Below are positions 43,106 through 52,596 of a DNA stretch of 64,000 nucleotides, one piece after another. The position numbers were made by a program, and so were the translations under genes. Source of the stretch: Saltatorellus ferox (GTDB lineage: Bacteria > Planctomycetota > UBA1135 > GCA-002686595). Under the pieces are notes generated by a model. It searched no databases. It saw only the letters and a list, made by a program, of their open reading frames with translations, and was not told where the DNA came from. Each line of letters begins with the position of its first letter. Position 1 is the stretch's first letter. The stretch covers positions 4,717,524-4,781,523 of the forward strand of contig CP036434.1 in NCBI GenBank assembly GCA_007751475.1, given 5' to 3'.

Positions 43106-43951
43106 CTATAGAACGAGCGAGGCCATGAAGGTCCGCGCTCGCTCCACCGCGCGTGCCGTGGCGTCGCCGCCCCCGCCGGAGCCCGCCTCGTGGATCGCGG
43201 CCACGAGGGCGCTGCCGACGATCGCGAGCTCGGCGTGCTCGCCGACGGCCGCGACCTGCTCCGCCGTGCGGATCCCGAAGCCGACGCCGAGCGGCGTGTC
43301 ACCGCTGAACTTTCGCACGCGCTCCAGGTACGCGGACGAGGTGTGGGAGACGGCCGTATTCGCGCCCGTCACCCCCGTTCGCCCGACGACGTAAAGAAAC
43401 CCGCGAGTCGCCTCGGCCGCGCGGGCCAGGCGTTCATCCGTCGTGGTCGGTGCACAGAACAGGGTGGCGCAGAGCCCGTGATTCTCCGCCAGGGCCGAGA
43501 GCACCGGCGCTTCCTCCAGCGGCAGGTCCGGGATCAGAACCCCGTCGAACCCGGCCTGGCGAAGCGATGCCAGCCTCCGCCCGAGCGCGCCCGCGCTCCC
43601 ACCTGACATCAGCGGGTTCAGGTAGCTGAAAGCCAGGATCGGCACCGTTCCGCCGCCGTCCCGGAACGCGCGAACGGTGCGCTCGATCCCGTCCAGCGTC
43701 GTCCCAGCCGCCAAAGCCCTCGCCGCCGCCTCCTGGAGCGTCGGCCCGTCCGCGATCGGATCACTGAACGGCACGCCAAGCTCCACGCAGGCCGCGCCCG
43801 ACTCCTCGACGGCACGCAGGAGCTCCAGCGTCCGATCGAGCCCGCCGTCCCCCGCCGTCAGGTACGGCGCGATCCGTGTCGCTCCGCTCGCGCGCAGGCC
43901 GGCGGTCATCTCGATCAACCGATTGTCCGTCAAACCCTGGGATGCGCTCAC
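43106..43951 (-). CDS. trpA: tryptophan synthase alpha subunit
   Basis: The 281-residue product carries the alpha-subunit signatures: [35 protein letters not shown] with the catalytic Glu and Asp, [38 protein letters not shown] and [12 protein letters not shown]. It cleaves indole-3-glycerol phosphate to indole and glyceraldehyde 3-phosphate and passes indole to TrpB through the tunnel of the alpha2beta2 complex. It is the last gene of the trp operon; its start overlaps the trpB stop by 4 bases. No clear terminator follows before the convergent M48 gene. Confidence 0.98.
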   Translation of the reverse strand: MSASQGLTDNRLIEMTAGLRASGATRIAPYLTAGDGGLDRTLELLRAVEESGAACVELGVPFSDPIADGPTLQEAAARALAAGTTLDGIERTVRAFRDGGGTVPILAFSYLNPLMSGGSAGALGRRLASLRQAGFDGVLIPDLPLEEAPVLSALAENHGLCATLFCAPTTTDERLARAAEATRGFLYVVGRTGVTGANTAVSHTSSAYLERVRKFSGDTPLGVGFGIRTAEQVAAVGEHAELAIVGSALVAAIHEAGSGGGGDATARAVERARTFMASLVL

Positions 43952-45237
43952 GACCGACCTCCGCGCGCCGCGCGTTCGGCCCTGGCACGAAGAACGCTAT
44001 CCAGGTCCTTGTCCCCGCGACCGGACATGTTGATCAGCACCCGCTCGCCGCGCAGCGCCTCGGCCTGGGCCATGACCCAGGCCACGGCGTGGCTCGATTC
44101 CAGCGCCGGCAGGATGCCCTCCAGCTCCGCCACGGCGGCGAACGCATCGAGCGCTTCGTCATCGGTCGCGCTCTCGTAGCGTGCGCGGCCTCCCACGTGC
44201 AGCGCCGCGTGCTCCGGCCCCACCGCGGGGTAGTCGAGCCCCGCGCTCACGCTGTGGGTTTCGCGCACCTGCCCCACCGCGTCCTGCAGGAGCCACGTGT
44301 GCGCTCCGTGCAGCACGCCTGGCGTGCCGCCCGAGAAGCGCGCCGCGTGTTCGCCCGAGGGCACCCCGTGACCGCCGGCTTCCACGCCGATGAGCTCGAC
44401 TTCCCTGTCGTCCACGAAGCCCCGGAAAATGCCAATCGCGTTCGACCCACCGCCGACGCAGGCGACGACCTTGTCCGGCAGCCCGCCCGTCCGCGCCAGG
44501 ATCTGCTCGCGCGCCTCGCGCCCGATCACGCTCTGGAAGTCGGCGACGATCCGCGGGAAAGGGTGCGGCCCGAGCGCGCTGCCGAGCACGTAGTGCGACC
44601 CGTCCGGATCCTCGACCCACGCCCGCATGGCCTCGTCGACCGCGTCTTTGAGCGTCTGCGACCCCGAGTGCACGAGCTCGATCTTCGCGCCGAGCAGCTC
44701 CATCCGCCGCACGTTCGGCGCCTGCCGCTCCGCGTCGCGCGCCCCCATGTAGACGACGCACTCCAGCCCGAGCCGCGCGGCGGTCGTCGCCGAGGCCACC
44801 CCGTGCTGGCCGGCCCCGGTCTCGGCGATGATCCGGCGCTTGCCGGCCCGCTGGGCCAGCAGGCATTGACCGAGCGTGTTGTTCAGCTTGTGCGCCCCCG
44901 TATGCAGGAGATCTTCACGCTTGAACCAGATCTCTGCGCCCACGCGATCCGAGAGCCTCGGCGCCAGGGTCAGCGGCGTCGCGCGACCCGCGTAGTTCGT
45001 GAAGAGATCATCGAGTTCGGCGCGGAACGCCGGATCCTCCCGCGCGTCGAGCCACAGGGACTCCAGCTCGATGAGGTTGGCCATCAGCGTCTCGGGGGCG
45101 AAGCACCCGCCGAAGCCTGCACCGAGTCCGAAGAGGTCGCTCGCGTCGCCGCTCCCCTTGCCGATGGTCGACGAGGAAAGGAAACGCGGGGAAGTGCGGA
45201 AGGTGCCGGCCCCCGTCATGTGGCTCGTATCAGTCAT
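43948..45237 (-). CDS. trpB: tryptophan synthase beta subunit
   Basis: The 429-residue product has the PLP-binding site [13 protein letters not shown] with the Schiff-base Lys, [21 protein letters not shown] (phosphate-binding glycine-rich loop GGGSNA) and [14 protein letters not shown]. It makes tryptophan from indole and serine. It is of the TrpB1 type that pairs with TrpA. About 35 residues precede the usual N-terminus, so a start at one of the internal Met codons is possible. The called ATG overlaps the trpF stop by 8 bases. Confidence 0.98.
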   Translation of the reverse strand: MTDTSHMTGAGTFRTSPRFLSSSTIGKGSGDASDLFGLGAGFGGCFAPETLMANLIELESLWLDAREDPAFRAELDDLFTNYAGRATPLTLAPRLSDRVGAEIWFKREDLLHTGAHKLNNTLGQCLLAQRAGKRRIIAETGAGQHGVASATTAARLGLECVVYMGARDAERQAPNVRRMELLGAKIELVHSGSQTLKDAVDEAMRAWVEDPDGSHYVLGSALGPHPFPRIVADFQSVIGREAREQILARTGGLPDKVVACVGGGSNAIGIFRGFVDDREVELIGVEAGGHGVPSGEHAARFSGGTPGVLHGAHTWLLQDAVGQVRETHSVSAGLDYPAVGPEHAALHVGGRARYESATDDEALDAFAAVAELEGILPALESSHAVAWVMAQAEALRGERVLINMSGRGDKDLDSVLRARAERAARGGRS

Positions 45238-45919
45238 GGTCTTGTGAAGGCGCGTTTCCCTTCGAATAGCGATGTGCGGCGTCGATGAAGGACTTCACGC
45301 GATCGGGGTCCTTGGTGCCCGGCTCGATCTCGAGTCGACTGGAGGCATCGAAGCCCCGATAGAGCCCGATCGAAGGAGCGTGATGAAAAACGCCGGCGTC
45401 CCCGTCGAGGCCGCCAGCGAGAAAGCAGGGAGCCTCGCGGGCGAATTCCGCAGCGTGCTCCGGATCCACGGTTCGCCCCGAGCCGCCCGCGGAGGACGGG
45501 TGGTCGAGCACGAAGGCGTCGGCGATGCCCTTCCAGGCGGCGAGTTCCGCGTCACCGTGCTCGTCGACGCCGATCCTTCGGAGCAGCCCGTACGAGGTGT
45601 TGCGCCAGTCGCCCGGCTCCTCCATCCCGCAGAGCTGCACCGCGTCCAGTCGAGCCTCGTGTACCAGCCGATCCACGCCCGCTCGGTCCGCGTCGACGAT
45701 CACGAGGACCGAGCGCGCTGCGAGCTTCTCGATGATGTGCCCGAGGGCCACGACCTGAAGGTCGCTCAGATGACGGGGCGACTTCGGATAGGAGACGAGA
45801 CCGAGCAGATCTGCTCCGGCCGCCGCCGCCAGCTCCACGTCCCTCTGGCCCGTGAGCCCGCAGACCTTGGCGAGCGGACGCTCCGCCTGCTCGATCAGGC
45901 TCGTGAGAAACCGCGTCAT
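45230..45919 (-). CDS. trpF: phosphoribosylanthranilate isomerase
   Basis: The ATG at 45919 gives 229 residues. TrpF hallmarks are AKVCGLT with the catalytic Cys, [39 protein letters not shown] and [10 protein letters not shown] (family: LAGGLxxxNV). It converts phosphoribosylanthranilate to CdRP by an Amadori rearrangement in the third step of the Trp pathway. The usual NxxxA after the GGL is replaced by DGDAGVF, a modest departure. The start overlaps the trpC stop by 4 bases. Confidence 0.94.
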   Translation of the reverse strand: MTRFLTSLIEQAERPLAKVCGLTGQRDVELAAAAGADLLGLVSYPKSPRHLSDLQVVALGHIIEKLAARSVLVIVDADRAGVDRLVHEARLDAVQLCGMEEPGDWRNTSYGLLRRIGVDEHGDAELAAWKGIADAFVLDHPSSAGGSGRTVDPEHAAEFAREAPCFLAGGLDGDAGVFHHAPSIGLYRGFDASSRLEIEPGTKDPDRVKSFIDAAHRYSKGNAPSQDHD

Positions 45920-46722
45920 GGCTGCCCCTCCCCGACGAAGGCTCGCCACTGGCGAAGGGTCGCCGCAGGATCCCCGGACTTCATGAGCGCCTCTCCGACG
46001 AGGACGGCGTCGGCGCCCGCGCGCCGCATGCGCAGCGCGGACTCCGCCGCGTGGATTCCGCTCTCGGCGACGCGCACGATGCCGGGCGGCACGAGCGGGA
46101 GCAGGCGCTCGGTCACGCCGAGATCGACCTCGAAGGTGCGCAGGTCCCGCGCGTTCACCCCGAGGCAGTCCGGATCGACGCGCAGGCCGCGTTCGAGTTC
46201 CTCCTCGTCGTGGACCTCCAGCAGCACCGCGAGCCCCAGCTCGCGCGCGGCCGCCCGCATGTCCCGCAGTTGCGCGTCGTCGAGGCAGACGGCCAGGAGC
46301 AGCACCGCGTCCGCGCCCATGGCCACGGTCTCCACGACCATGTCGACGTCGAGCAGGAAGTCTTTCCGCAGGCGCGGCAGACCGGCCTTCGCCGCCGCGA
46401 TGAGGTCGTCCGGATGGCCACGAAAGTGGTCCTGCTCCGTCAAGATCGAGAGCGCTGCCGCGCCGCCCCGGGCATACGCTTCGGCGCGCGCCCCCAGATC
46501 GACCTCCGAAGTCAGCTCCCCCACCGAGGGAGAGCGGCGCTTGCACTCGGCGATGAAGGAGAGTTCGCCCGGCGTCCCGAGAGCGCGCACGAAGCGCGTA
46601 CCGCGCACCGGATCGGGATCGGCGACCGGCGCACCACCGCGGGCCCTGCGGCGTTCGATGGCGTGGGCGGCCACGGACTCCAGGATCGGGTCGAGTCGCG
46701 TACCTGTCTTCTGAATCTTCAT
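45916..46722 (-). CDS. trpC: indole-3-glycerol phosphate synthase
   Basis: The ATG at 46722 gives 268 residues. The (beta/alpha)8 signatures are present: SFIAECKRRSPSVGEL with the catalytic Lys, ALSILTEQDHFRG, LRKDFLLDVDMVVE, LLEVHDEEEL, LGVNARDLRTFEVD and VAESGIHA. It closes the indole ring, forming indole-3-glycerol phosphate from CdRP. It is a separate protein and not fused to TrpF as in enterobacteria. The start overlaps the trpD stop by 4 bases. Confidence 0.98.
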   Translation of the reverse strand: MKIQKTGTRLDPILESVAAHAIERRRARGGAPVADPDPVRGTRFVRALGTPGELSFIAECKRRSPSVGELTSEVDLGARAEAYARGGAAALSILTEQDHFRGHPDDLIAAAKAGLPRLRKDFLLDVDMVVETVAMGADAVLLLAVCLDDAQLRDMRAAARELGLAVLLEVHDEEELERGLRVDPDCLGVNARDLRTFEVDLGVTERLLPLVPPGIVRVAESGIHAAESALRMRRAGADAVLVGEALMKSGDPAATLRQWRAFVGEGQP

Positions 46723-47783
46723 GACGCCTGGGCTCCTTCGCGGGTGACGCGCACCCAGCCGTCGAGGGTAGCGAGCGCGCGGCCTCGATCGATCGCTTCC
46801 TTCGCGAGACGAACTCCGCTCGCCGCGTTCTCGGCGACGCCTGCGACAACGAGCGCGGCGGCTGCGTTCAGACAGGTCGCGTCGCGCAGCGGTCCCTTCG
46901 CGCCTCCGAGGAGATCCCGCATGAGGCGCGCATTGTGAGCTGCATCGCCTCCGGCGAGCGCCGACACCGGGACATGGGTCAAACCGAGCGGCTCGGGCGC
47001 GAAATCGTGCGCAACGGCTCCGCCGAGCGCCAGGACCCGATTGCCTGGCCCGAGGCTCAGCTCGTCCGTGCCGCCGTCGCCGTGAACCACGTAGGCCGCG
47101 TCCACGCCGAGCGATTCCAGCGCGCCAGCGACCTTCACCTGCAGCTCCGGCGAAGCCACGCCGAGGACCTGCCTGCGCACGCCGCCGGGGTTGCACAGCG
47201 GCCCGACGAGGTTGAACACCGTTCGGATCCCCAGCGCCTTCCGAACCGGCGCGGCGTGACGCATCGCCGGGTGAAAGCGCGGTGCGAAGAGGAACGTGAA
47301 CCCGGTCTCGTCGAGCGCTCGACGCGCGACGTCGTCGTGGACGTCGAGCCGGCCGCCGAGCGCTTCCAGCACGTCGGCCGAGCCGGACTTCGAGGAGACG
47401 CTGCGGTTGCCGTGCTTCACGACGCGGGCGCCGGCGGCGGCGGCCACGAAGGCGGACGCCGTCGACAGGTTGAAGGTGCCGAGTCCGTCGCCGCCGGTGC
47501 CGCAGGTATCGATCGCGTCCCGGGCGTCGTGCTCGAACGGCGCCATGTGCGTGCGCAGAGCGGCGGCGACGCCCGCGATCTCCTCGGCGGTCTCGCCGCG
47601 CTGGCTCAGGCTGACGAGGAAGCCGCCGAGGAGGACGGGATCCATCTCGCCTTCCAAAACTCCTTCCAGGAGTCCCTGGATCTCCGCGCGACCCGGCCGT
47701 TCTCCGGCCAGGACACGCGCGAGGGCCGAGCGCAGCGCGTCGCTCACGGCGTTCGATCCTGCCATGGAATCGGCGGAACTCAT
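46719..47783 (-). CDS. trpD: anthranilate phosphoribosyltransferase
   Basis: The ATG at 47783 gives 354 residues. The family landmarks are all visible: DTCGTGGDGLGTFNLSTASA (PRPP-binding GTGGD loop), KHGNRSVSSKSGSADVLEA, FAPRFHPAMRHAAPVRKALG, TVFNLVGPLCNP, and VVHGDGGTDELS. It transfers phosphoribose from PRPP to anthranilate. The 4-base ATGA overlap with trpG decides the start. It is not fused to TrpG. Confidence 0.98.
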   Translation of the reverse strand: MSSADSMAGSNAVSDALRSALARVLAGERPGRAEIQGLLEGVLEGEMDPVLLGGFLVSLSQRGETAEEIAGVAAALRTHMAPFEHDARDAIDTCGTGGDGLGTFNLSTASAFVAAAAGARVVKHGNRSVSSKSGSADVLEALGGRLDVHDDVARRALDETGFTFLFAPRFHPAMRHAAPVRKALGIRTVFNLVGPLCNPGGVRRQVLGVASPELQVKVAGALESLGVDAAYVVHGDGGTDELSLGPGNRVLALGGAVAHDFAPEPLGLTHVPVSALAGGDAAHNARLMRDLLGGAKGPLRDATCLNAAAALVVAGVAENAASGVRLAKEAIDRGRALATLDGWVRVTREGAQAS

Positions 47784-48427
47784 GACGCCACCCCCGCGGT
47801 ACGTTCCATGCCGCCGCGAATGACGGGCGCCGCGGCGGCCGCGTCGACGCGGAGTTCCAGCCCCGCGAGTTCGACGAAGCGCGCGAGAAGCTCCGACCCC
47901 CTCGGCGTCAGGATCGACTCCGGGTGAAACTGAACGCCGAAGCGCGGGAGCGTGTTGTGCTCCACGGCCATCACCGCGCCGTCGCTCGTCTCGGCCGCGA
48001 TCCGAAGGCTCGCCGGAAGCGAAGCGCGAACGGCGCGCAGGCTGTGGTAGCGGCCGCACGTCATCGGCGACTCGACGGAAGAGAAGAGGCCGGTGCGTCC
48101 GTGCGTCACGGAGCTCGACTTTCCGTGGACGGGCACCGCGTCGACCTCCAGCTCACCGCCCTCGGATTCGACGAGCGCCTGGTGGCCGAGACAAACGCCG
48201 AGTACCGGCATGCGGTCCGGGAGAGCGCGCAGCAGCTCGAGCACGATGCCGGCGCCCTTGGGGCGACCAGGCCCGGGGCTGATCACGACGGCGTCCGGCG
48301 CGAGGGCCAGCGCCTCTGCGACCGTGATCTCGTCGTTGCGCACGACGCGGACTTCGGAGCCGAAGATCGAGAGCGCCTGGTAGAGATTGAAGGCGAACGA
48401 ATCGTAGTTATCGATCAGGAGGATCAT
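47780..48427 (-). CDS. trpG: anthranilate synthase, glutamine amidotransferase subunit
   Basis: The ATG at 48427 gives 215 residues. The class I amidotransferase triad is seen: Cys in VLGVCLGHQAL, His in GVQFHPESIL and the Glu three residues after it. IDNYDSFAFNLYQ, SPGPGRPKGAG and GRYHSLRA complete the signature. It supplies ammonia to TrpE. A short C-terminal extension of Ala-rich text follows the usual end. Start overlaps the trpE stop by 4 bases. Confidence 0.98.
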   Translation of the reverse strand: MILLIDNYDSFAFNLYQALSIFGSEVRVVRNDEITVAEALALAPDAVVISPGPGRPKGAGIVLELLRALPDRMPVLGVCLGHQALVESEGGELEVDAVPVHGKSSSVTHGRTGLFSSVESPMTCGRYHSLRAVRASLPASLRIAAETSDGAVMAVEHNTLPRFGVQFHPESILTPRGSELLARFVELAGLELRVDAAAAAPVIRGGMERTAGVAS

Positions 48428-49941
48428 CGGACGGGAGCCTCCGCGGGCTCGGGCTGGAAGGCCGGGGAGGTCGCCATGCGGGCGGCTTCGAAGAGCGCAC
48501 TCGCCTTGTGGAGGGTTTCCTCGAACTCCTTGTCGGGATCGGAGTCGAAGACGATGCCCGCGCCCGCCTGGAAGTGGAGCTTGCCGCCGTGGCAGACGAT
48601 CGTGCGGATGGCGATGGCGACGTCGAGCTGGCCGGCGCGATCGAGGTAGCCGAAGGCACCCGCGTAGGCGCCACGCTCGCGGCCCTCGAGCTCGGCGACG
48701 AGCGACATGGCCCGGACCTTCGGAGCCCCGCTCACGGTGCCCGCCGGGAAGGCGGCCGCCAGTGCGTCGAGCGCGTCGAGGCCAGGCGCCAGCTCGGCGC
48801 CCACGCGGCTCACGAGGTGCTGGACGCGCGGAAACTTCACGAGCTGGCGGTACTGCTCGACCTCGACCGTTCCGATGCGTGCGACGCGCCCGGCGTCGTT
48901 GCGCGCGAGGTCGACGAGCATGTCGTGCTCGGCGCACTCCTTGACGTCCGCGAGAAGCTCTGCGCCGAGGCGCTCGTCCTCGGCCGTGGTCGCGCCGCGC
49001 TTGCGGGTGCCAGCGATCGGGACCACCTCGAGGTGGCCGTCCTGGACGGAGACCAGTCGCTCCGGGGACGAGCCGACGAGCGTCAGGCCATCCGCTTCGA
49101 AGTAGAACATGTGCGGAGCGGGGTTCACCAGGCGCAGCACGCGGTAGAGCGTGAAGGGGTCGCCCTCGTAGCGCTGCTCGAAGCGCTGTGACAGAACGGC
49201 CTGGAAGATCTCTCCCTGGCCGATCGCTTCCTTGAGCCGATCCACTCCCCGAAGGAAGTCCGAGCGTTCGGTGAGGCTTCGCGGCTCCTGGTCGAGCAGG
49301 CGAAAGCCCCGGTCGATCGACCCGGAGAGTTCGTTCGAAGCGCCCATGTCGGCGGCGATCCTTGCGGCGCGACCCTCGGCCTCTGCGCGGTCAGCTGCGC
49401 CGCGCGGAGCGGCGCAAAGAACGGTGCACGTCTGGGCCGAGTGATCGAAGGCGACCACATCAGGATAGTGATCGAACAGAGCCTCGGGCAGGTCGAAGTC
49501 GCGCTGCTCGGGCCGGGGGACGCGCGGCTCCAGGGTGGCGGCCCACTCGTAGCTGAAGAGGCCGAGCCAGCCGCCCTGGAACGGGGGAAGGTCCGGGTGA
49601 CCCGCGGCGGGCTGATCGCGCCGGCGACGGGCCGACGCCTCACGCAGGGCCTCGTGGGGCGGAAGATCGAGCGTTTCCCCGCGGCCGCTCGCGTCCGTCA
49701 GCATGGCCGACGTCGATCCGGCCCGAAGGGACCCGTCGGGGTCGACGGCCACGAAGCTGTAGCGCGCGAGGCGCTCTGGCCCCTCGACCGACTCGAGCAG
49801 CGCGGCGTGGTGTCCCGTGGCGCGAAGCCGCTCGAAGGTCTGAACGGGCGTCGTCCGATCCGCGGGATAGACCGCCCAGACGAGGCGATGCTCATCGGCG
49901 TCCAGGGCGGTCGAAGTTCGGATGGGTCGGCTGAAGTTCAT
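48424..49941 (-). CDS. trpE: anthranilate synthase component I
   Basis: The 505-residue product shows the chorismate-binding domain: GEIFQAVLSQRFEQ, SPERLVSVQDGHLEVVPIAGT, GADAELLADVKECAEH-type segment (LLADVKECAEHDMLVDLARND), GRVARIGTVEVEQY and AGTVSGAPKVRAM, then AYAGAFGYLD. The N-terminal part has the Trp feedback site LLESVEGPERLARYSF (family LLES). It forms anthranilate from chorismate. It is the first enzyme gene of the operon, lying 39 bases after a hairpin terminator and 118 bases after the leader peptide, so expression is likely under attenuation control. Confidence 0.98.
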   Translation of the reverse strand: MNFSRPIRTSTALDADEHRLVWAVYPADRTTPVQTFERLRATGHHAALLESVEGPERLARYSFVAVDPDGSLRAGSTSAMLTDASGRGETLDLPPHEALREASARRRRDQPAAGHPDLPPFQGGWLGLFSYEWAATLEPRVPRPEQRDFDLPEALFDHYPDVVAFDHSAQTCTVLCAAPRGAADRAEAEGRAARIAADMGASNELSGSIDRGFRLLDQEPRSLTERSDFLRGVDRLKEAIGQGEIFQAVLSQRFEQRYEGDPFTLYRVLRLVNPAPHMFYFEADGLTLVGSSPERLVSVQDGHLEVVPIAGTRKRGATTAEDERLGAELLADVKECAEHDMLVDLARNDAGRVARIGTVEVEQYRQLVKFPRVQHLVSRVGAELAPGLDALDALAAAFPAGTVSGAPKVRAMSLVAELEGRERGAYAGAFGYLDRAGQLDVAIAIRTIVCHGGKLHFQAGAGIVFDSDPDKEFEETLHKASALFEAARMATSPAFQPEPAEAPVR

Positions 49942-49972
49942 GGGATCGGAGCCTGCGTGCGGGAGTCGGTGT

Positions 49973-50015
49973 CAAAGCAGCGGACCCGGAAGAGGAGCAT
50001 CTCTTCCGGGTCCGC
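49973..50015 (-). terminator. trp attenuator: terminator hairpin before trpE
   Basis: A perfect 15-bp inverted repeat (GCGGACCCGGAAGAG and its complement) at 49980-49994 and 50001-50015 encloses a 6-base loop. On the minus strand it is followed by TGCTTTG, a weak T-run. A smaller 6-bp hairpin (CCGAGC/GCTCGG) lies at 50030-50046, between this and the leader peptide stop. Confidence 0.85.
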
Positions 50016-50058
50016 AGGTGTTCGGTGGGCCGAGCGTCTGGCTCGGTCTTCGGAGGCG

Positions 50059-50172
50059 TCAGGCGCGCGCAGGCATGGCGCGCCGGAGCCCCCGGGAACA
50101 CCCGGGACCCTTGGGCCACCATCGCCAGGACCAGCTTCCGCCGATCGCGTTGAGTTGTGCGCTGTGCTGCAT
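50059..50172 (-). CDS. trpL: trp operon leader peptide
   Basis: A 37-codon frame starts with ATG at 50172, eight or so bases after AAGGTGAGG, a good ribosome-binding site. Its product has Trp at residues 14, 16, 18 and 19 (GSWSWRWWPKG), four of six consecutive codons, in a chain otherwise low in Trp. It ends 43 bases before a 15-bp terminator hairpin and 118 bases before trpE. In this design, ribosome stalling at scarce Trp-tRNA lets an antiterminator form; the bases after the Trp codons (GGGTCC, CCGGGT) can pair with the left arm of the terminator (GGACCC, ACCCGG). The function is regulatory and the peptide itself is probably not important. Confidence 0.9.
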   Translation of the reverse strand: MQHSAQLNAIGGSWSWRWWPKGPGCSRGLRRAMPARA

Positions 50173-50370
50173 GTCGGGCCTCACCTTAGGCGGAGGGAGG
50201 CGGGTTCTGGAAGGGCCTTTCTGGAGAGAAATGGATCGACGTGCCCCGGGATGCGCCAGTCTCGGTCCCCAAACGGGTGTCGGTCCCCAAAGAAAGACGG
50301 AAGCAGGCGCTGCGCGGCGAGCCGTCATGCGTGCGCGGTAGACTCTCCGCGCCACCGAGCCCGACCTCCC

Positions 50371-52332
50371 ATGCCTGATTCCCAAGCCCCCCCCGATCTG
50401 CCGAAGCCCGCTGGCCGAGCCGGTCCCGCTGGCCGGCGCGGTCGCCTCAGCCTCGCACTGCTGCTGCTCGTCGTCGCCCTCGGATTCCGACTCGTCGGGA
50501 TCGACCACGGGTTGCCTCACTTCGGTGAGCCAGATACCTACCTCGTGAACCAGGCCGACTCGATGATCGAGGGCGGCATCACGAACCGCGAGCGCGCGGG
50601 ATGGAAGTATCCGCACCTCGTGGGGACGATCCTGGCGCTGGTTCCGCCGGAGCCCATCGAGCGCCTCGCGCCCGGTGCGACGCTGCAGGAGCATCAGGAG
50701 CTGGCGACGCGGCTGCGCAAGCGCGGGCGCGTGGTGGTGGCCGTCATGTCGAGCCTCGCTGCGCCCGCGACCTACCTCATCGCTGCGCGCTTCCTCGGCG
50801 CGCGTTTCGCATTCCTCGCGGGGCTGCTCGTGGCATCGAGCCTGCTCCATATCTGCTTCTCGGTGCAGGCGCGCCCCCACGGCCCCGTCTCCGCCATGGC
50901 CACGATCGCGCTCCTCTGCGCGATCCGCTGGCGCGAGAAGCCTTCGTTCGGGCGGGCGGCCGTCCTCGGCCTCGGCGTCGCCGGTTCGCTCTGCACGCTG
51001 CACTCCGGGGCGGCGGCGCTCGCCCCCGCTGGAGCAGCCCTGCTCGGGCTCCTTCGTACCGGAGCTCCCAGGGCCAAGGTGCTGCTCGGGACGCTCCTGG
51101 CGCTCACGATCATCGCCGTCTCTGCGGGTTGGTTCTACATCCGCGCGGAGAACGGCTACGGTCTCAATCCGAATCGAACCGCAGGAGCGATCGCCAAGCG
51201 CGGCGGTGGTCTCGGCGACGCGGAACTCGACAAGATCGCGCAGACCGGCCGCTCCCTGACAGAGGTCTACAAGGACAAGAAGGTCATCGTCTTCAGCGGT
51301 CACGTCGTGCCGCTGTCCTTCTTCAACGGCTACGGGTTCGTGGTCGCCGCGGAGACGCTCGCGACCTACGACCCGATCATCCTCTTCTTCGTCGCGATCG
51401 GTGTGCTCGGCATCCTGGCCATGGCGCTTCGGCGGCGAGCCGCCCGAGGTGAAAGAAGCACCGAGAAGAACTGCGTCAAGAACGCCGCTAGCGCCGCGTG
51501 GATCACCGCTGCCTACGGTGTCCCGACGCTGCTCGTCTACGGGATCTACCAGGCGAGCACCGACCGCTTCTACCTCGCCCTCGTGCCGGTGACCTGCATC
51601 CTCGCGGCCTACGGGATGTCATGGCTCTGGGCGCGCAGGATTCCGCGGGTCCTCACGGGCTTCGTCCTCGCGACCAGCGTGTTCGGTATGGTGCTGGGCG
51701 CCGCCGCAGCAGCGCGCCTGCGCGTGCTCCCTGACACCTATGAACTGGCAGCGGAGGCGATCGAGCAGCTCAGCGGTGACCAGGACCGGCTCGTCTACAT
51801 GGCCGAGGTCATTGGCATCCCGCTGATGACGAAGCGCGAGCTGTTCCAGAAGGACGCCATGTGGTCGCGCGGTCCGTGGGACACGTACCAGTGGCACATC
51901 GCCTACGAGAATCCTTACATGCTCATCGGCGAGACGAGTCGCTCGTCGCGCGAGCACGCCGCGCCCTACGGGGAAGCGGCGGACCGACTCGGGAAGCGAA
52001 TCATGCCAGCCCACGCGGCGACGCGGCTCAAGCTCTACCACTCGGAAGATCGCGCTGCGACCGCGGCCGAGGCTCTGTCGGAAGTGGACCCCGATATCGT
52101 CCTCGTTGGAACCTCGATGGCACCGGGCAAGGGCCCCCTCGGACCCACGGCCATCCGCGATGCCTGGAAAGAAGCCGTGCGAGCCGATGGGCGCTGGAAG
52201 CTCAACCGCACGATCCACAACTCCCGGCGCGCCGATGACTATCCGCTTGGCTACAAGCTGGGCTTCGTGGACGTTCTCACGAACTACGCCCGCGGCCCGG
52301 AGATCGAAGTCTGGACGCGGATCGATTCCTGA
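50371..52332 (+). CDS. GT39/ArnT-like membrane glycosyltransferase
   Basis: The ATG at 50371 gives 653 residues. After a basic N-terminus come about ten hydrophobic helices (LSLALLLLVVALGFRLVG, YLIAARFLGARFAFLAGLLV, VLLGTLLALTIIAVSAGWF, IILFFVAIGVLGILAMAL, IPRVLTGFVLATSVFGMVLG) in the pattern of the PMT/GT39 superfamily. The first outer loop has LPHFGEPDTYLVNQAD, where the family has its acidic DE motif. The C-terminal 200 residues form a soluble domain outside the membrane. Enzymes of this group move a sugar from a polyprenyl phosphate to protein or lipid. Substrate not predictable here. It is divergent from the trp operon. Confidence 0.78.
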   Translation: MPDSQAPPDLPKPAGRAGPAGRRGRLSLALLLLVVALGFRLVGIDHGLPHFGEPDTYLVNQADSMIEGGITNRERAGWKYPHLVGTILALVPPEPIERLAPGATLQEHQELATRLRKRGRVVVAVMSSLAAPATYLIAARFLGARFAFLAGLLVASSLLHICFSVQARPHGPVSAMATIALLCAIRWREKPSFGRAAVLGLGVAGSLCTLHSGAAALAPAGAALLGLLRTGAPRAKVLLGTLLALTIIAVSAGWFYIRAENGYGLNPNRTAGAIAKRGGGLGDAELDKIAQTGRSLTEVYKDKKVIVFSGHVVPLSFFNGYGFVVAAETLATYDPIILFFVAIGVLGILAMALRRRAARGERSTEKNCVKNAASAAWITAAYGVPTLLVYGIYQASTDRFYLALVPVTCILAAYGMSWLWARRIPRVLTGFVLATSVFGMVLGAAAAARLRVLPDTYELAAEAIEQLSGDQDRLVYMAEVIGIPLMTKRELFQKDAMWSRGPWDTYQWHIAYENPYMLIGETSRSSREHAAPYGEAADRLGKRIMPAHAATRLKLYHSEDRAATAAEALSEVDPDIVLVGTSMAPGKGPLGPTAIRDAWKEAVRADGRWKLNRTIHNSRRADDYPLGYKLGFVDVLTNYARGPEIEVWTRIDS

Positions 52333-52339
52333 ACGGTAT

Positions 52340-52545
52340 CCACCGTCCGGCGATCGAGTTCGTCGTCGCGGAGCAGCCATGGGACCATTCCATCGGGACG
52401 GACCTCGAAGCGCTCGAGGCTGATCGCGGGCTCGCCTGCGTAGCGGCGAAGCGACTTCTGCCTGCGCGCGCTGGCCCTTGCGAACGAGCGCGCGCAAAGA
52501 GAACCCGTTGGCGTTCACCACCAGCGGAGGCGGCACGCATGGGTC
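52340..52545 (-). pseudogene. remnant of an IS91-type transposase
   Basis: Two minus-strand frames together resemble the C-terminal region of IS91 transposases: VNANGFSLRALVRKGQ in one frame, then LRRYAGEPAISLERFEVRPD with GMVPW in the next (family: GFSLHA.V...., LERLCRY.ARP....ERL...DG.V.Y.L). A frameshift separates them and the rest of the gene is absent. No terminal ends or intact transposase are present, so this is a decayed fragment. The similarity is by eye and is moderate. Confidence 0.45.
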
Positions 52546-52596
52546 GCGGTACGTCACCGTCGCCGGCGAACCGACGTCGACCCAGGGCTATCGACT

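Noticed and set aside
50173-51303. A long minus-strand frame ending in the trp leader sequence
   Set aside because: It is antisense to the GT39-like gene. The leader ATG at 50172 has its own ribosome-binding site and the Trp run sits close to it.
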